NCBI RefSeq assembly: GCF_019656455.1
Contig: NZ_BPMK01000001.1
Span: forward strand, 62,001-126,000
Length of the DNA: 64,000 nucleotides
DNA from: Noviherbaspirillum aridicola
GTDB lineage: Bacteria > Pseudomonadota > Gammaproteobacteria > Burkholderiales > Burkholderiaceae_D
Direction of reading: 5' to 3'
Numbering within the stretch: the stretch's first letter is position 1; each line of letters begins with the position of its first letter. This document shows positions 20,999 to 30,154 of the stretch, in pieces. The notes below the pieces were generated by a model that saw only the letters and a program-made list of their open reading frames with translations, was not told the DNA's origin and did not search any database. A program made the translations under genes and the position numbers.

Positions 20999-22752
20999 CA
21001 ACCGGTCGTGCTGGCGGCCGATCCGGTGCCGGTACCTGTGCCGGTGGACGTGCCAGTGCCAGTGCCAGTGCCGGTGGTTGTGCCGGTACCTGTGCCGGTG
21101 GTGGTGCCGGTACCGGTGCCAGTGCCGGTGCCGGTGCCAGTACTGCCGGTTCCGCCGCTGCCGCCGGAGGACGTCGGTGTGTCGGACGTCGTGCCTGTCG
21201 ACGTTCCCGTGGCCGGCGCGGGGCTGTCGCTCGCCGGCGGAGTGGTCGAGCCGGATGACGGCGGCGTCGTGGTCCCGCCCGATGCAGGCGGCGTCGTGCC
21301 GTCAGTCGTCGAAGCCGGAGGCGTGCCGGTCGCCGGCGGTGTGGTCGCCGGCGGAGGCGCGGTGCCCCCGCCAGCGCTACCGCCGCTACCGCCACTTCCA
21401 CCAACGCTTCCGCCACCGCTTCCGCCGCTTCCGCCGCTTCCACCACCGCTACCGCTTCCACCGCTACCACTACCACCGCTACCACTACCACCGCTGCCGC
21501 CGTCACCCGAACCGCGTCGGCCGAAGCGGTTCCTGATCTCCTCGGCGCCCTCGCGCACTTCGGCGCGCAGGGTGGCCCGGTCGTAGTAAGGGCCGCCGGG
21601 GGCAGCGGGCGTCGCAGGCGTTGCAGGTGTCGCAGGCGTCGCAGGCGTGCCCGGCGCCGCGGGCGTGCTGCCCGGTACCGTGCCGTCGACGCTGCCGTCC
21701 TTGAGATCGTCGGCGATCTGCTCGGTCACGCCGAGCGCCGGCGCTTCCACCTCGGGGCGCCGCTTGGCGGCCGCCTTCACCAGGCCGCCCATCACCGTTG
21801 CCGCCTTGCCATAGCGGTTGTCCGGCAGGGCATCTTCCGGGCTGCTGCTGTCGATCGGGGTGGGCAGGGACTTGACGGATTCGAGCTGCAGGTCGGCGTC
21901 GAGGTTGGCGTTGAAGCCCACCCGCACGGCTTCGTTCGCGCTGCGCACCTGTTCGGCGGTGAGGCCGCGCAGGCTGGCCGAGCCGGCGCCCTGAGCGCTG
22001 GTGCCCGCGGCGCGGAAATTCTGCAGTGCATAGCGGTAGGCCGCCTCGGTCAGCGGCGTGACGCCGACGTTTTCGTCAAAGCGGTCGACCAGCGCATGCA
22101 GCACGCGTCCGGCATCGAAGTCGACCATCCTGTCCAGGCCCTCGTCATAGTATTGCGCGCCGGGGCGGCCGGTCAGGGTGAGCAGCACCGGGCCGTCGGA
22201 GGCACGCGGACGGATGGTGACCAGGCCGTTGACCGGATCAGTCAGCGCCGAGCCGAGCAAGGCGCCGTCCGACAGCCGGGTGACGGTCATCAGTGCATTG
22301 ACGACCTTGCCCTCGCCGCCGCCGGCGCCGGCGCCGCCTTCACCACCACTGCCGGCGCCACCGGCGCCACCGGCACCACCGCCCGAACTGCCCCCGTCAC
22401 CTGAACCGCCTCCGCCGCCGCCGAATCCGCCACTGTCGCCGCCGCCGACATCTCGTTCGCCGACGATTCCGCCGCCGGTGCCCTGGGCACTGGCGCTGCA
22501 GTAGATCACGCCGCCTTGCGGCGTGCCGCCCCAGCCATCGGAATACGTGGCATTCAGATCGCCGTTGAAACCGGTGTTGATGTAGGAAACGCAGGGCGCC
22601 TGCTGCGAACTGCCGGATGCCGGCGAGCCGGAGCCGGCCGATGGCGATCCGTCACCGCCGCCGCCCCCGCCGCACGCCGTCACGGCGGCAATCGCGGCGG
22701 CCAGGACCGCCCACCGCAGACGGCCTGTCATCTGTTGCATCGAGTAAGTCAT
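20998..22752 (-). CDS. Gly-rich lipoprotein with low-complexity Gly/Ser and Thr/Gly tails
   Basis: A 584-residue lipoprotein: signal peptide and lipobox VTAC with Cys27, then six glycines. Residues about 100-150 and 405-450 are Gly/Ser-rich, 370-390 are PATPATPATP repeats, 450-520 are Thr/Pro-rich and the last 50 residues are GTGT-type repeats. Two small folded segments remain: about 150-220 (VVNALMTVTRLSDGALLGSAL, Ig-like or carboxypeptidase-regulatory-like) and about 220-360. The start ATG at 22752 follows AGGAAAGG. It lies 18 bases downstream of the WD40 gene and is its operon partner. Function unknown; the composition suggests a surface or cell-wall-spanning spacer. Confidence 0.75.
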   Translation of the reverse strand: MTYSMQQMTGRLRWAVLAAAIAAVTACGGGGGGDGSPSAGSGSPASGSSQQAPCVSYINTGFNGDLNATYSDGWGGTPQGGVIYCSASAQGTGGGIVGERDVGGGDSGGFGGGGGGSGDGGSSGGGAGGAGGAGSGGEGGAGAGGGEGKVVNALMTVTRLSDGALLGSALTDPVNGLVTIRPRASDGPVLLTLTGRPGAQYYDEGLDRMVDFDAGRVLHALVDRFDENVGVTPLTEAAYRYALQNFRAAGTSAQGAGSASLRGLTAEQVRSANEAVRVGFNANLDADLQLESVKSLPTPIDSSSPEDALPDNRYGKAATVMGGLVKAAAKRRPEVEAPALGVTEQIADDLKDGSVDGTVPGSTPAAPGTPATPATPATPATPAAPGGPYYDRATLRAEVREGAEEIRNRFGRRGSGDGGSGGSGSGGSGSGGSGSGGGSGGSGGSGGGSVGGSGGSGGSAGGGTAPPPATTPPATGTPPASTTDGTTPPASGGTTTPPSSGSTTPPASDSPAPATGTSTGTTSDTPTSSGGSGGTGSTGTGTGTGTGTGTTTGTGTGTTTGTGTGTGTSTGTGTGTGSAASTTG

Positions 22753-22770
22753 GTGATTTCCTTTCCTGAA

Positions 22771-24546
22771 TCATCGAGCGCCCGCACGTGCGGGGCTGAA
22801 TGCCTGTCCGAGTACCTCCGGCCGGCGGTACTTTCCGCCGTAGCGGCCGAGCGGAAAGAAATCCGCCTGGCCGTCTTCCGGTCGGTTGACTGTCCATCCG
22901 ATCATCTGCTCCGCGCCGGGAGATGCATCGAAATATCCCTCTTCATTCCAGAGCACCCAGCGTCCGTCCCGCATCGGGAAGAGCGACAGCAACAGGCTGC
23001 CGTCCGCGGTGCTGCGCCAGCGCAGGGTGCCGTCGGCCATGGCGACGACGAGCAGCCTGCCGTCGGCGCTGACATTGACCGCGCGCGCCTCGGTCGGCAG
23101 CTGCACCTTCCATTTCTGGCTGCCGTCCGCGGCCAGGCGCCGCAGCGAACGGCTGGTGGCGAGCAGCGCGCCGGAGTCGTCCGGCATCAGCGCGACGGCG
23201 CGCGAGATTTCCGTCGGCGCCATTTCCACGGCGCGTCCCGCCACCGTCACGTCATAGGAGTTCTTCCATTCGCGTACCGCAATGCGCCGGCTTTCCGTTC
23301 TGGCCGCGCGGGTGGCGGCCCGCTCGCCGGCCTGCAGGTCGCGGCTGGCGACCGAGAATGAAAACCGTCGCTCGGCCGGCGCGAAACGCCAGGCGACGGT
23401 TCTCGCGTCCTCGCTGATGGTGAGCAGGTCGGCTTCGAGAAACTGCGCGATTCTCGGCGGCGCCACCGTGGCCGCCCGGCCCTGCTGCATCACGCCCCAG
23501 GCCGGCTCCACCGTGGAAAAGAGCACGCGGTTGTCGGCGGTCGGCAGCAGGTCGGTGATGGAGTTGCCGGCCGCGCGGGTATCGGTCGCCGCCCCGTCCG
23601 GCCATGCGATGCGCTTGATGAGGAAGTCGCTTTTTCCGCGGTAACCGGAGCCCGCCGCGTAGATCGCGCCGCCGTCCCGCTGCCAGGCGACGTTGCGCAG
23701 ATTGCCGTGCTCGATGTCGCGGAACACGAAGGACTTCGCCAGCGTCTGGGTCAGCACGTCGAAGACATCGACCTGTACTTCATCGGCCGATTTCCTCGAC
23801 TGGTATCCGACCGCGAGCAGACTGCCGTCGGGCGAGAACTGCAGGCCGCGCGGGTCGGGGAGATCGGTCTTCAGGGTCGCAAGCAGTTCGACCCGGCCGG
23901 CGATGCCGTACAGGCGCACCGTGCCGTCGGAGACCGGCAGCGCCAGCAGGCCGTTTTGCGACAGCGTCAGGTTCCATGCGTCGGCGGGAAGACGTTCCTC
24001 GTGCACCGGCTCGCCCTCGTCGGTGAAGATGCGAAAGCCCGGCGCGCCCGCCTGCGCCGCCGCGAGCAGCTGTCCGTCGGGCGACCACTGCAGGCGCTTG
24101 ATCTCGCCCTTGCCGGCGCTGAGCGCCCTGATGAAGGACATGTTGACCAGGTCATAGAGATAGATGCGCTGGGCGCCGCCGCGCGCGGCGGTGGTGCCGG
24201 CGAGTGCCAGCCGGCGCTGCGGCGAAATGGCGGCGGCATAAAGCCGGCCGGTATCCTCCGGGCCGACGGGGACATGAATGGTATGGAGCAGCCGTCCGGT
24301 CGCGATTTCCCAGAGACGCGCGGTCTTGTCGTCCGATGCGGTCACCAGCAGCTGCTCGTCCGGATCGACGGCGAGCTGGCGGATCGCCGCGGTGTGCGTG
24401 GCCGGGTCGACGGTGAGCACCGGCGCATTGGCGGCGAGGGCGGGCGCGACGAGCATGAGCGCGACGACGCCGCACAGCATCGCCGTCATGAACCTCGCGA
24501 TCCGCGCGCAGTGGACGCTGCGCTTGAGCGACGCAGGCGCTTGCAT
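22771..24546 (-). CDS. Exported WD40-repeat beta-propeller protein
   Basis: A 591-residue protein with a signal peptide (TAMLCGVVALMLVAPALAAN) and WD40-like blades through most of the chain: IRQLAVDPDEQLLVTASDDKTARLWE is cited here as LLVTASDDKTARLWE, then LQWSPDGQLLAAA, LQFSPDGSLLAVG, and VNVSADGRLLVVA. The C-terminal piece WNEEGYFDASPGAEQMIGW, followed by a DFFPLGRY-type motif, is what I know from bacterial WD40 proteins that continue into a caspase-like domain; this one stops there. Start at 24546 is tentative; an internal ATG at 24489, preceded by GAGG, would remove 19 residues and leave a cleaner signal peptide. Operon partner: the Gly-rich lipoprotein. Confidence 0.85.
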   Translation of the reverse strand: MQAPASLKRSVHCARIARFMTAMLCGVVALMLVAPALAANAPVLTVDPATHTAAIRQLAVDPDEQLLVTASDDKTARLWEIATGRLLHTIHVPVGPEDTGRLYAAAISPQRRLALAGTTAARGGAQRIYLYDLVNMSFIRALSAGKGEIKRLQWSPDGQLLAAAQAGAPGFRIFTDEGEPVHEERLPADAWNLTLSQNGLLALPVSDGTVRLYGIAGRVELLATLKTDLPDPRGLQFSPDGSLLAVGYQSRKSADEVQVDVFDVLTQTLAKSFVFRDIEHGNLRNVAWQRDGGAIYAAGSGYRGKSDFLIKRIAWPDGAATDTRAAGNSITDLLPTADNRVLFSTVEPAWGVMQQGRAATVAPPRIAQFLEADLLTISEDARTVAWRFAPAERRFSFSVASRDLQAGERAATRAARTESRRIAVREWKNSYDVTVAGRAVEMAPTEISRAVALMPDDSGALLATSRSLRRLAADGSQKWKVQLPTEARAVNVSADGRLLVVAMADGTLRWRSTADGSLLLSLFPMRDGRWVLWNEEGYFDASPGAEQMIGWTVNRPEDGQADFFPLGRYGGKYRRPEVLGQAFSPARAGAR

Positions 24547-24935
24547 CTCAGCAGCTTCCGCTTGCGCGCGCCATGGTCGTCACGGGCTGGGTGATCCTCG
24601 CCATCACGGGCTTGCTCCTCCGTATTCTTGTCCGGTGCCTGCATGCCCTTGCCCGGCCGCAGGAAGTTGGCAGAAAGACCAACCCGACAAAATGGACTGC
24701 GGCCGATCAAGCGAAGTTCAATGCGCGCGCGCAAGGACTGGCCGGGATCAGAGGAAGCAATGAATGCGCGGGGAGGACGGGCGAAGCCTTTCGGGACAGG
24801 CGTGTCCGGCGGTGGCGCCGGTGATGCTCAGGCGGAAATGCCGAGGGAAAAGAGTGCCAGGGAAGCCGGCGCCGGCGAGGTGGGCGAGGTGGGCCAGGTG
24901 GGCGGCCGCGTCGCGCCGCCCTTTACTTCTCGATG
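24547..24935. other. 389-bp intergenic region with short direct repeats
   Basis: Between the WD40 gene and the small lipoprotein gene, both on the minus strand. It contains a threefold direct repeat of (G/C)AGGTGGGC at about 24877-24903. I see no coding sequence with a ribosome site and no convincing promoter. Confidence 0.4.
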
Positions 24936-25091
24936 TCAGCAACGGCCTTTCTTGGCCTGGCCCGGCGGGCAGTGCGGCGGGCCGCCGCCGCCGTCGGTGA
25001 CGATGACGCGCGCGGCGGGGACTTCGGAGACGACGACGCAGCCGCTCAGCAGGACGACGGGCAGCAACAGCAGGGCAAGTGTTTTCTTCAT
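24936..25091 (-). CDS. Small lipoprotein ending in CPPGQAKKGRC
   Basis: A 51-residue lipoprotein: signal peptide MKKTLALLLLPVVLLSGC with lipobox LSGC (Cys18), a short mature part and the C-terminus HCPPGQAKKGRC. That tail, with two cysteines and CPPGQAKKG, is known to me from small proteobacterial envelope proteins of unknown function. No good ribosome site is visible before the ATG at 25091, which lowers confidence slightly, but the signal peptide and tail leave little doubt that it is a gene. It is encoded separately from the P450 gene upstream, with a gap of about 100 bases. Confidence 0.75.
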   Translation of the reverse strand: MKKTLALLLLPVVLLSGCVVVSEVPAARVIVTDGGGGPPHCPPGQAKKGRC

Positions 25092-25192
25092 AGGGAGTTC
25101 GGGTGACGATGCAAGAGTGTATGGCGGCCCGATCTTAGCAGCAGCTTTCCGGCCGCGTGTTGCTCAAACACAACTCATGACGGTCGATCCTG

Positions 25193-26275
25193 TCACCCTG
25201 TCCGGATGCGGAGCGCCTCCGGCAACCGTGCATTGACCAGTGGCGCATGCCTGATGTCACGCTGCGCCAGCCGCACCGGACCCGCGGCGAAAAGACGGGC
25301 GAGCGCTTCTGCAGCGAGCAGCACCGCATACTCGCGCGCCAGGCAGCCGTGCGCGCCGAAACCGAAGGTGAGGTGCATCGCCGCGTTCTCGCGCCGCCAG
25401 TCGAAGACCTCCGGTTGCGCGAACACCGAGGGATCGCGGTTGGCCGCGGCCAGCACCAGCAGCAGCGGCTCGCCGGCCTGCAGGGGCACGCCCCCGATCT
25501 CCATCGGCGCGGCAAGCGTTCGCCGCGTGTTGTGTATCGGCGGATCATGCCGCAGCGTTTCCTGGGCCAGCGCGCGCCAGGCGGCGGCCGAGGCAGGCGG
25601 CGCGGGCAGGGCAAGCGCAGACAGCAGGGCATTCGACAGCAGGCCGCGCGTGGCGTCATAGCTCTGGATCAGCAGCCCGGCCAGGTTCGCCGCCGCGGCC
25701 TCGTCGCTTTTCCCGGTGAGCCGCGCCGCTTCCGTCTGCAGAACCGGCCAGCAGGCTTTCGCGCTTTCCTGCAGATCGGCAAGCAGCGCCGCGGGCTTTG
25801 CCGGCTGCATCAGTTTCGCGAGGACATCGATGTGCGGCGACAGCATCGCGATGGACGAGGCGGCGAAGCCGAGGCCATCCATCAGCGCCAGCGGCGGCAG
25901 CCGCTTGCAGACCGTCACCCAGTCGAACTCGCGTGCCTGCTCCCGCAGCAGTCGATCGGTCAGCCGCGCGATGCCGCCGCCGCGCAGGCGGTCGAACAGG
26001 CGCTGCGCGACCGCTCGCAGCGTCGCATGCGAGGGCGGATTCGCCAGCCGCACCAGCTGCCCCCCGATCAGCGCCGCCTCGTCCCGCAGGCCCTCCAGCG
26101 CCGCGCGGGGAACATGCGCATCCGGCGATGCCAGCACCGCCTTGCATCCGGCGTAGGAATACACCGCCCACACGCCGGCCGCGCTGTCGTACTGCACGGC
26201 CCCGTCCCGCAGGCGGGATGCATACAGAGCGTAGGGATCGGCCACCCCGGACTGTGAGAACAGCACGCCGCTCAT
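25193..26275 (-). CDS. Cytochrome P450
   Basis: A 360-residue soluble bacterial P450 monooxygenase, slightly shorter than the usual 390-420. The heme-binding loop FGFGAHGCLARE places the thiolate ligand at Cys311; the K-helix ExxR is ETLR in AQETLRHDPP. The I-helix, which normally has (A/G)Gx(D/E)T, reads LIQSYDATRG, so the proton-delivery acid-threonine pair is atypical. Its start overlaps the stop of the ABM-domain gene by four bases (ATGA), so the two are translated together; a divergent ArsR-type regulator flanks them. No ferredoxin or reductase gene is adjacent. Substrate unknown. Confidence 0.92.
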   Translation of the reverse strand: MSGVLFSQSGVADPYALYASRLRDGAVQYDSAAGVWAVYSYAGCKAVLASPDAHVPRAALEGLRDEAALIGGQLVRLANPPSHATLRAVAQRLFDRLRGGGIARLTDRLLREQAREFDWVTVCKRLPPLALMDGLGFAASSIAMLSPHIDVLAKLMQPAKPAALLADLQESAKACWPVLQTEAARLTGKSDEAAAANLAGLLIQSYDATRGLLSNALLSALALPAPPASAAAWRALAQETLRHDPPIHNTRRTLAAPMEIGGVPLQAGEPLLLVLAAANRDPSVFAQPEVFDWRRENAAMHLTFGFGAHGCLAREYAVLLAAEALARLFAAGPVRLAQRDIRHAPLVNARLPEALRIRTG

Positions 26276-26787
26276 CGTGTCCTCGCCGCCACGGGGGGGA
26301 AGGATTGCGGCGCCTGCGCCCGCTCGTACATGCCATAGTCGCGGATCACTTCGCCCCAGCGCACGCCCGGCACGTCGCCGGTCTCGAACAGATCCACCTG
26401 CCTGCGCGCATCCGCGAGACCGGCAAAGCGCCTGCCATCCCCGGCGGCGATGCCGCCATCATGCTCGCGCAGGCCGAGCATCCGGCCGCCATGGCCGCCG
26501 TCGGTGCCGAATCGCAGCACGCGCAAGCGGTAGTCGTCGAACACCGATTGTCGTCCCTCGGCTTGCGCGGCGCGGTGCTCGCCGTGCATGCGCCATTGCA
26601 TCAGCGCCGCTTCGTCGCGCCAGAACGAGAGCGACAGCAGCCATCGCGGTTCGTCCAGGCATCGGAACCGCTCGACCGAGACGAACCCGTCGATCCGTTC
26701 CAGGCGCGGGCGCAGGCCGGCGGCGATTTCAAGATAGCGCGACATGCCCTCGGGAGACGGCAATACTTCGAAAACGACTGCGTACAT
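26272..26787 (-). CDS. Antibiotic-biosynthesis-monooxygenase (ABM) domain protein
   Basis: A 171-residue protein with an ABM-type ferredoxin-like fold in its first 100 residues: MYAVVFEVLPSPEGMSRYLE, then LRPRLERIDGFVSVERF, and LLSLSFWRDEAALMQWR (the WxxxxAxxxWR helix typical of the family). ABM proteins act on quinones, heme or small aromatics, or as partners. The C-terminal 70 residues are variable. It is the first gene of a two-gene operon with a P450; the divergent ArsR-like gene begins 69 bp away. Coupled expression suggests both act on one compound. Confidence 0.85.
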   Translation of the reverse strand: MYAVVFEVLPSPEGMSRYLEIAAGLRPRLERIDGFVSVERFRCLDEPRWLLSLSFWRDEAALMQWRMHGEHRAAQAEGRQSVFDDYRLRVLRFGTDGGHGGRMLGLREHDGGIAAGDGRRFAGLADARRQVDLFETGDVPGVRWGEVIRDYGMYERAQAPQSFPPVAARTR

Positions 26788-26856
26788 TTTTCCCTCCTTG
26801 AGATGGACGTAATGCTATGCTTTTTGCGTCGTTTATATTTCACCGGGAGCTGAAAC

Positions 26857-27546
26857 ATGGAATTGGCCGAAGCACTGGCCGGCACCGCCGCGCTGCTCGG
26901 CGAACCGGCGCGCGCGAGCATGCTATGGTCGCTGCTCGACGGGCGTGCGCGGCCGGCGGGCGAACTCGCGTTCGCAGCGAACATCTCCGCGCAATCGGCG
27001 AGCAATCACCTGGCGCGCCTGCTGGAAGCGGGACTGCTCGCGGTCGAGACCCAGGGCAGGCATCGCTATTACCGTCTGGCCGGTCCGCAGGTAGGCATGG
27101 CGCTGGAGTCGCTTGCCGCGCTTTCTCCGCGTCCGCAGACCCGGCAGCTGCCGGCCTCGCGCGGCACGCCCGAGAGCCTGCGCCACGCGCGCAGCTGCTA
27201 CGACCACCTGGCCGGCGCGCTCGCGGTGACGCTGTTGCGGAGGATGGAACAGGACCGCCTGCTGTCGCTGCAGAAGCGGGATTACCGCCTGTCGGAGAAG
27301 GGCGAGAGCTTGCTTGCCCGCTTCGGCCTGGACCTGGGCGCGTTGCGCGGCGCCAAGCGGCGTTTCGCCTGCGCCTGCATGGACTGGAGCGAGCGTGAAT
27401 TTCACCTCGGCGGCGCGCTCGGCGCCGCGTTGCTGGAAGAATTCCTGCGCCGGCGCTGGCTGCTGCGCAATCCGGACAGCCGGGTCTTGCAGCTGACGCC
27501 CGCAGGACGCCGCGGTCTGCGCGAGAGCTTCGGCGTGGATTGCTGA
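26857..27546 (+). CDS. ArsR-type winged-helix regulator
   Basis: A 229-residue regulator with an N-terminal ArsR/SmtB winged helix (GEPARASMLWSLLDGRARPA, ELAFAANISAQSASNHLARL, LLAVETQGRHRYYRLAG). It lacks the metal-binding CxC of ArsR proper and has an extra C-terminal domain of about 130 residues with a CACMDWS motif, as in several ArsR-like regulators next to oxidoreductases. The ATG at 26857 follows CGGGAG. The 69-bp gap to the ABM/P450 operon is AT-rich and must carry both promoters, so it most likely controls that operon. Confidence 0.88.
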   Translation: MELAEALAGTAALLGEPARASMLWSLLDGRARPAGELAFAANISAQSASNHLARLLEAGLLAVETQGRHRYYRLAGPQVGMALESLAALSPRPQTRQLPASRGTPESLRHARSCYDHLAGALAVTLLRRMEQDRLLSLQKRDYRLSEKGESLLARFGLDLGALRGAKRRFACACMDWSEREFHLGGALGAALLEEFLRRRWLLRNPDSRVLQLTPAGRRGLRESFGVDC

Positions 27547-27776
27547 GCCTGCCCCCTGGCAGGCGCAAGTGAAGGCCACGGGCGGCCGGTCGTTACGCCG
27601 GCTGCTATGTCCCTGCCGCTGTGTCGGGCGATGCTTCCGACCATGCGCTGGCGAGCGGCAAGAACCTTCACACCTGCGGCGCGCCGTTGCGACGCCCGCG
27701 CCGGCGCCCGTGGGACCTTCATTGTGCATCAGTCCCGGGCGCGGCGCGGCCGTCCTTCACTTGCCTTCGGCGAGCT

Positions 27777-29621
27777 TCACGGCGCTTCCTTGATGCCGAT
27801 CACCGTGCCTTCGCGCCGCTGGTCCGCACCGCCGTACTGGCGTCCCGTTTCGAGATCGACGATCACGCCCTGGACCGAACCGATTCTCGCATTGCAGTTC
27901 GGCGCGCCGTTCTGCACCGGCACCGCATGGCCAAGCGCCAGCAGACCCTGCAGCGTTTCGGCGGCGAACCCGGCCTCGCAGCTGATCGTGCCGGCGGCGC
28001 TGGTGACCGAGAAACGCGGCGCGTCGATCGCTTCCTGTATCGACATGCGATGATCGACGAGATTGAGCGTCACGTTCAGCACCGAGTTGATGATGGTGGC
28101 GCCGCCGGGCGATCCGTAAGCCGCCACCGGTTTGCCGGCGCGGAACAGCATGGTCGGCGACATCGACGAGCGCGGCCGCTTGAACGGCGCGACATCGTTG
28201 GCGCCGGGATTGCCGGTGGCTTCGTTGCGCATGGGCGTGAAGTTGAAATCGGTCAGCTCATTGTTGAGCAGGAAGCCGTAGCCGGGAACCGTGATGCCCG
28301 TACCCCAGGTGTTCTCGATGGTGGTGGTGTACGAGACCACGTTGCCTTCCTTGTCGACCACCGAGAAGTGCGTGGTGTGTATGCCCTTTTCTTCCTCGAG
28401 CGCGGCCAGCATCGTTCTCACCGCCGGCAGGCCGCCGGCGACATTGCAGGGCAGGGGGTTGCCCGCGGTGACGCTTGCCTGGCGCTGCTCGGGATTGATG
28501 AGCTGGCGGCGCGCATCGGTATAGCAGGGCGAGATCAGCCCGCGCTCGGGCACCGGCACGAAGTCTTCGTCGCCCATCCATACCGCGCGGTCGGCGAACG
28601 CCAGCCGCATCGCCTCGGTCATCACATGCATGGTCCTGGCGGAGCCAAAGCCGTAGCCCTGGCTCGCGTCGCCGATCGGGAACTGCTCCAGCATCTCGAG
28701 CATCTGGATGATCGTCAGTCCGCCCGAGGACGGCGGCGACATGGACTTGATGGTGACGCCGCGATAGTCGCCCTGCACCGGTTCGCGCAGCGCGACATCA
28801 TAGGCCGCGAGATCGGCCGTCGTCATGCGGCCGACGCCGGCCGAACCGAGGGCGGGGCTGCTGCGCCGCTGCGCTTCGACGATCGCATTGGCGATCTCGC
28901 CCCGATAGAACACTTCGCTGCCCTGCGCGGCGAGCAGGCGGAAGGTCTTCGCCAGGTCGGGTTGCCGCAGCAGGCTGCCTTCCGGCAGCGGCGTGCCGTC
29001 GGACTGCCGGAACACGGCGCGGGTCTCGGGCTGCAGCGAGGTGCGGGGATCGGCGATGTCGGCCGCGAGGTAGCGGTTGATGCGGAAGCCTTCCTCGGCG
29101 AGCGAGATCGCCGGCTGCAGTGTCCGCGCCAGCGTCTTCGTGCCCCAGCGCTGGAGCGCGGTCTCCACGCCGAGCACGGTGCCGGGAACGCCGACCGAGT
29201 GTCCGCTGGTGGAGGCGTCCGCGAAGCTCTGCCCGAGGAACATGTCGGGCGTTGCCGCGGCGGGCGCCTTCTCGCGGGAGTCGACGATGACGGTCTCGCC
29301 CGTCTTCGCGAGGTAGATCATCATGAAGCCGCCGCCGCCGATGCCGGAGAACTGCGGCTCCACCACATTGAGCGCGAACTGTATGGCGGCCGCGGCATCG
29401 ATCGCATTGCCGCCTTCCTTGAGCATCTGCGCGCCGGCCTGCGCCGCGAGCGGATGCGACACCGCGACGACGCCCTTGCGGTAGCCTTGCTGTTTTTCGA
29501 CGGTGGCGTCGGCCACGTCGCGCGTGCCGGCGGGCAGGCCTTCGGCGAAGGCAGGAACGGCGATGAGCGCGCCTGCCAGGGGTAGTCCGCAGAGGATGCG
29601 GGTCAGCGTGATCTTCATCAT
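27777..29621 (-). CDS. ggt: Gamma-glutamyltransferase
   Basis: A 614-residue periplasmic enzyme that cleaves gamma-glutamyl bonds of glutathione and transfers the glutamyl group. A signal peptide (residues 1-26, ending VPAFAEG) precedes the large subunit with VDSREKAP and SVGVPGTVLG. The autoprocessing site is HTTHFSVVD; the catalytic nucleophile is Thr416, the first residue of the small subunit. Downstream, SSMSPTMLF and YGSPGG shape the glutamyl pocket. All expected motifs are present at usual spacing. Downstream gap 27547-27776 (230 bp) holds no gene I can support. Confidence 0.95.
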   Translation of the reverse strand: MMKITLTRILCGLPLAGALIAVPAFAEGLPAGTRDVADATVEKQQGYRKGVVAVSHPLAAQAGAQMLKEGGNAIDAAAAIQFALNVVEPQFSGIGGGGFMMIYLAKTGETVIVDSREKAPAAATPDMFLGQSFADASTSGHSVGVPGTVLGVETALQRWGTKTLARTLQPAISLAEEGFRINRYLAADIADPRTSLQPETRAVFRQSDGTPLPEGSLLRQPDLAKTFRLLAAQGSEVFYRGEIANAIVEAQRRSSPALGSAGVGRMTTADLAAYDVALREPVQGDYRGVTIKSMSPPSSGGLTIIQMLEMLEQFPIGDASQGYGFGSARTMHVMTEAMRLAFADRAVWMGDEDFVPVPERGLISPCYTDARRQLINPEQRQASVTAGNPLPCNVAGGLPAVRTMLAALEEEKGIHTTHFSVVDKEGNVVSYTTTIENTWGTGITVPGYGFLLNNELTDFNFTPMRNEATGNPGANDVAPFKRPRSSMSPTMLFRAGKPVAAYGSPGGATIINSVLNVTLNLVDHRMSIQEAIDAPRFSVTSAAGTISCEAGFAAETLQGLLALGHAVPVQNGAPNCNARIGSVQGVIVDLETGRQYGGADQRREGTVIGIKEAP

Positions 29622-29722
29622 CTCTCACTCTCTTTCGGGTTCTTTTGAATCCAGCTTTGCTCCCTGGTGCACATGCCGGCACTGTCCCGTGCCGTGCGGT
29701 GATGCCTGGTGCCGGCGGACGC

Positions 29723-30154
29723 TCAGTCCGGGTCGGCTTTCCTTCCGCCCGATAAAGCCGCGGTCCACAGCTCGCGCGCGCGTGAGCGCACGGACGGGTC
29801 GGGGTCATGGAGCATGAGGCCGATCTCATGCAGGGAATCGGGCCGGGACCGGGTCCACGCCTCCAGCGCGGCGAGACGGGCAACAGGGTCGCGGCTGCGC
29901 ATCGGGGCCGTGTCCGCCGGCGCGGCGTGTTCCTGAGAAAGCATCCCGGGCGGGAGGTATTGCGCGGACGAAGACGGTGAGGCCGTCCATGGATTGCTGA
30001 TCGCCGCGAAGAGGAAGCCCGTGCCCTCGCTTCTGCGCCCGGTGTCGGGCGCCTTGTCGGCTTCCATCCTCCCGCAGGCGGCGACCTGCCAACTCAGGAC
30101 AGACAGCAGCAGGGCAGCGCGCAGCACTCTCACAACGATGTCTCCATCCAGCAT
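29723..30154 (-). CDS. Small lipoprotein with HEAT-like tail
   Basis: A lipoprotein of about 143 residues. The lipobox VAAC lies in SVLSWQVAACGRM. The likely start is either the ATG at 30154 or the GTG at 30133, which follows TGGAGA and gives MRVLRAALLLSVLSWQVAAC, a more normal signal peptide. The C-terminal 60 residues (ARLAALEAWTRSRPDSL and LMLHDPDPSVRSRARELW) look like one or two HEAT-type helical hairpins. Located directly upstream of ggt on the same strand with a 100-bp gap. Function unknown. Confidence 0.7.
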   Translation of the reverse strand: MLDGDIVVRVLRAALLLSVLSWQVAACGRMEADKAPDTGRRSEGTGFLFAAISNPWTASPSSSAQYLPPGMLSQEHAAPADTAPMRSRDPVARLAALEAWTRSRPDSLHEIGLMLHDPDPSVRSRARELWTAALSGGRKADPD

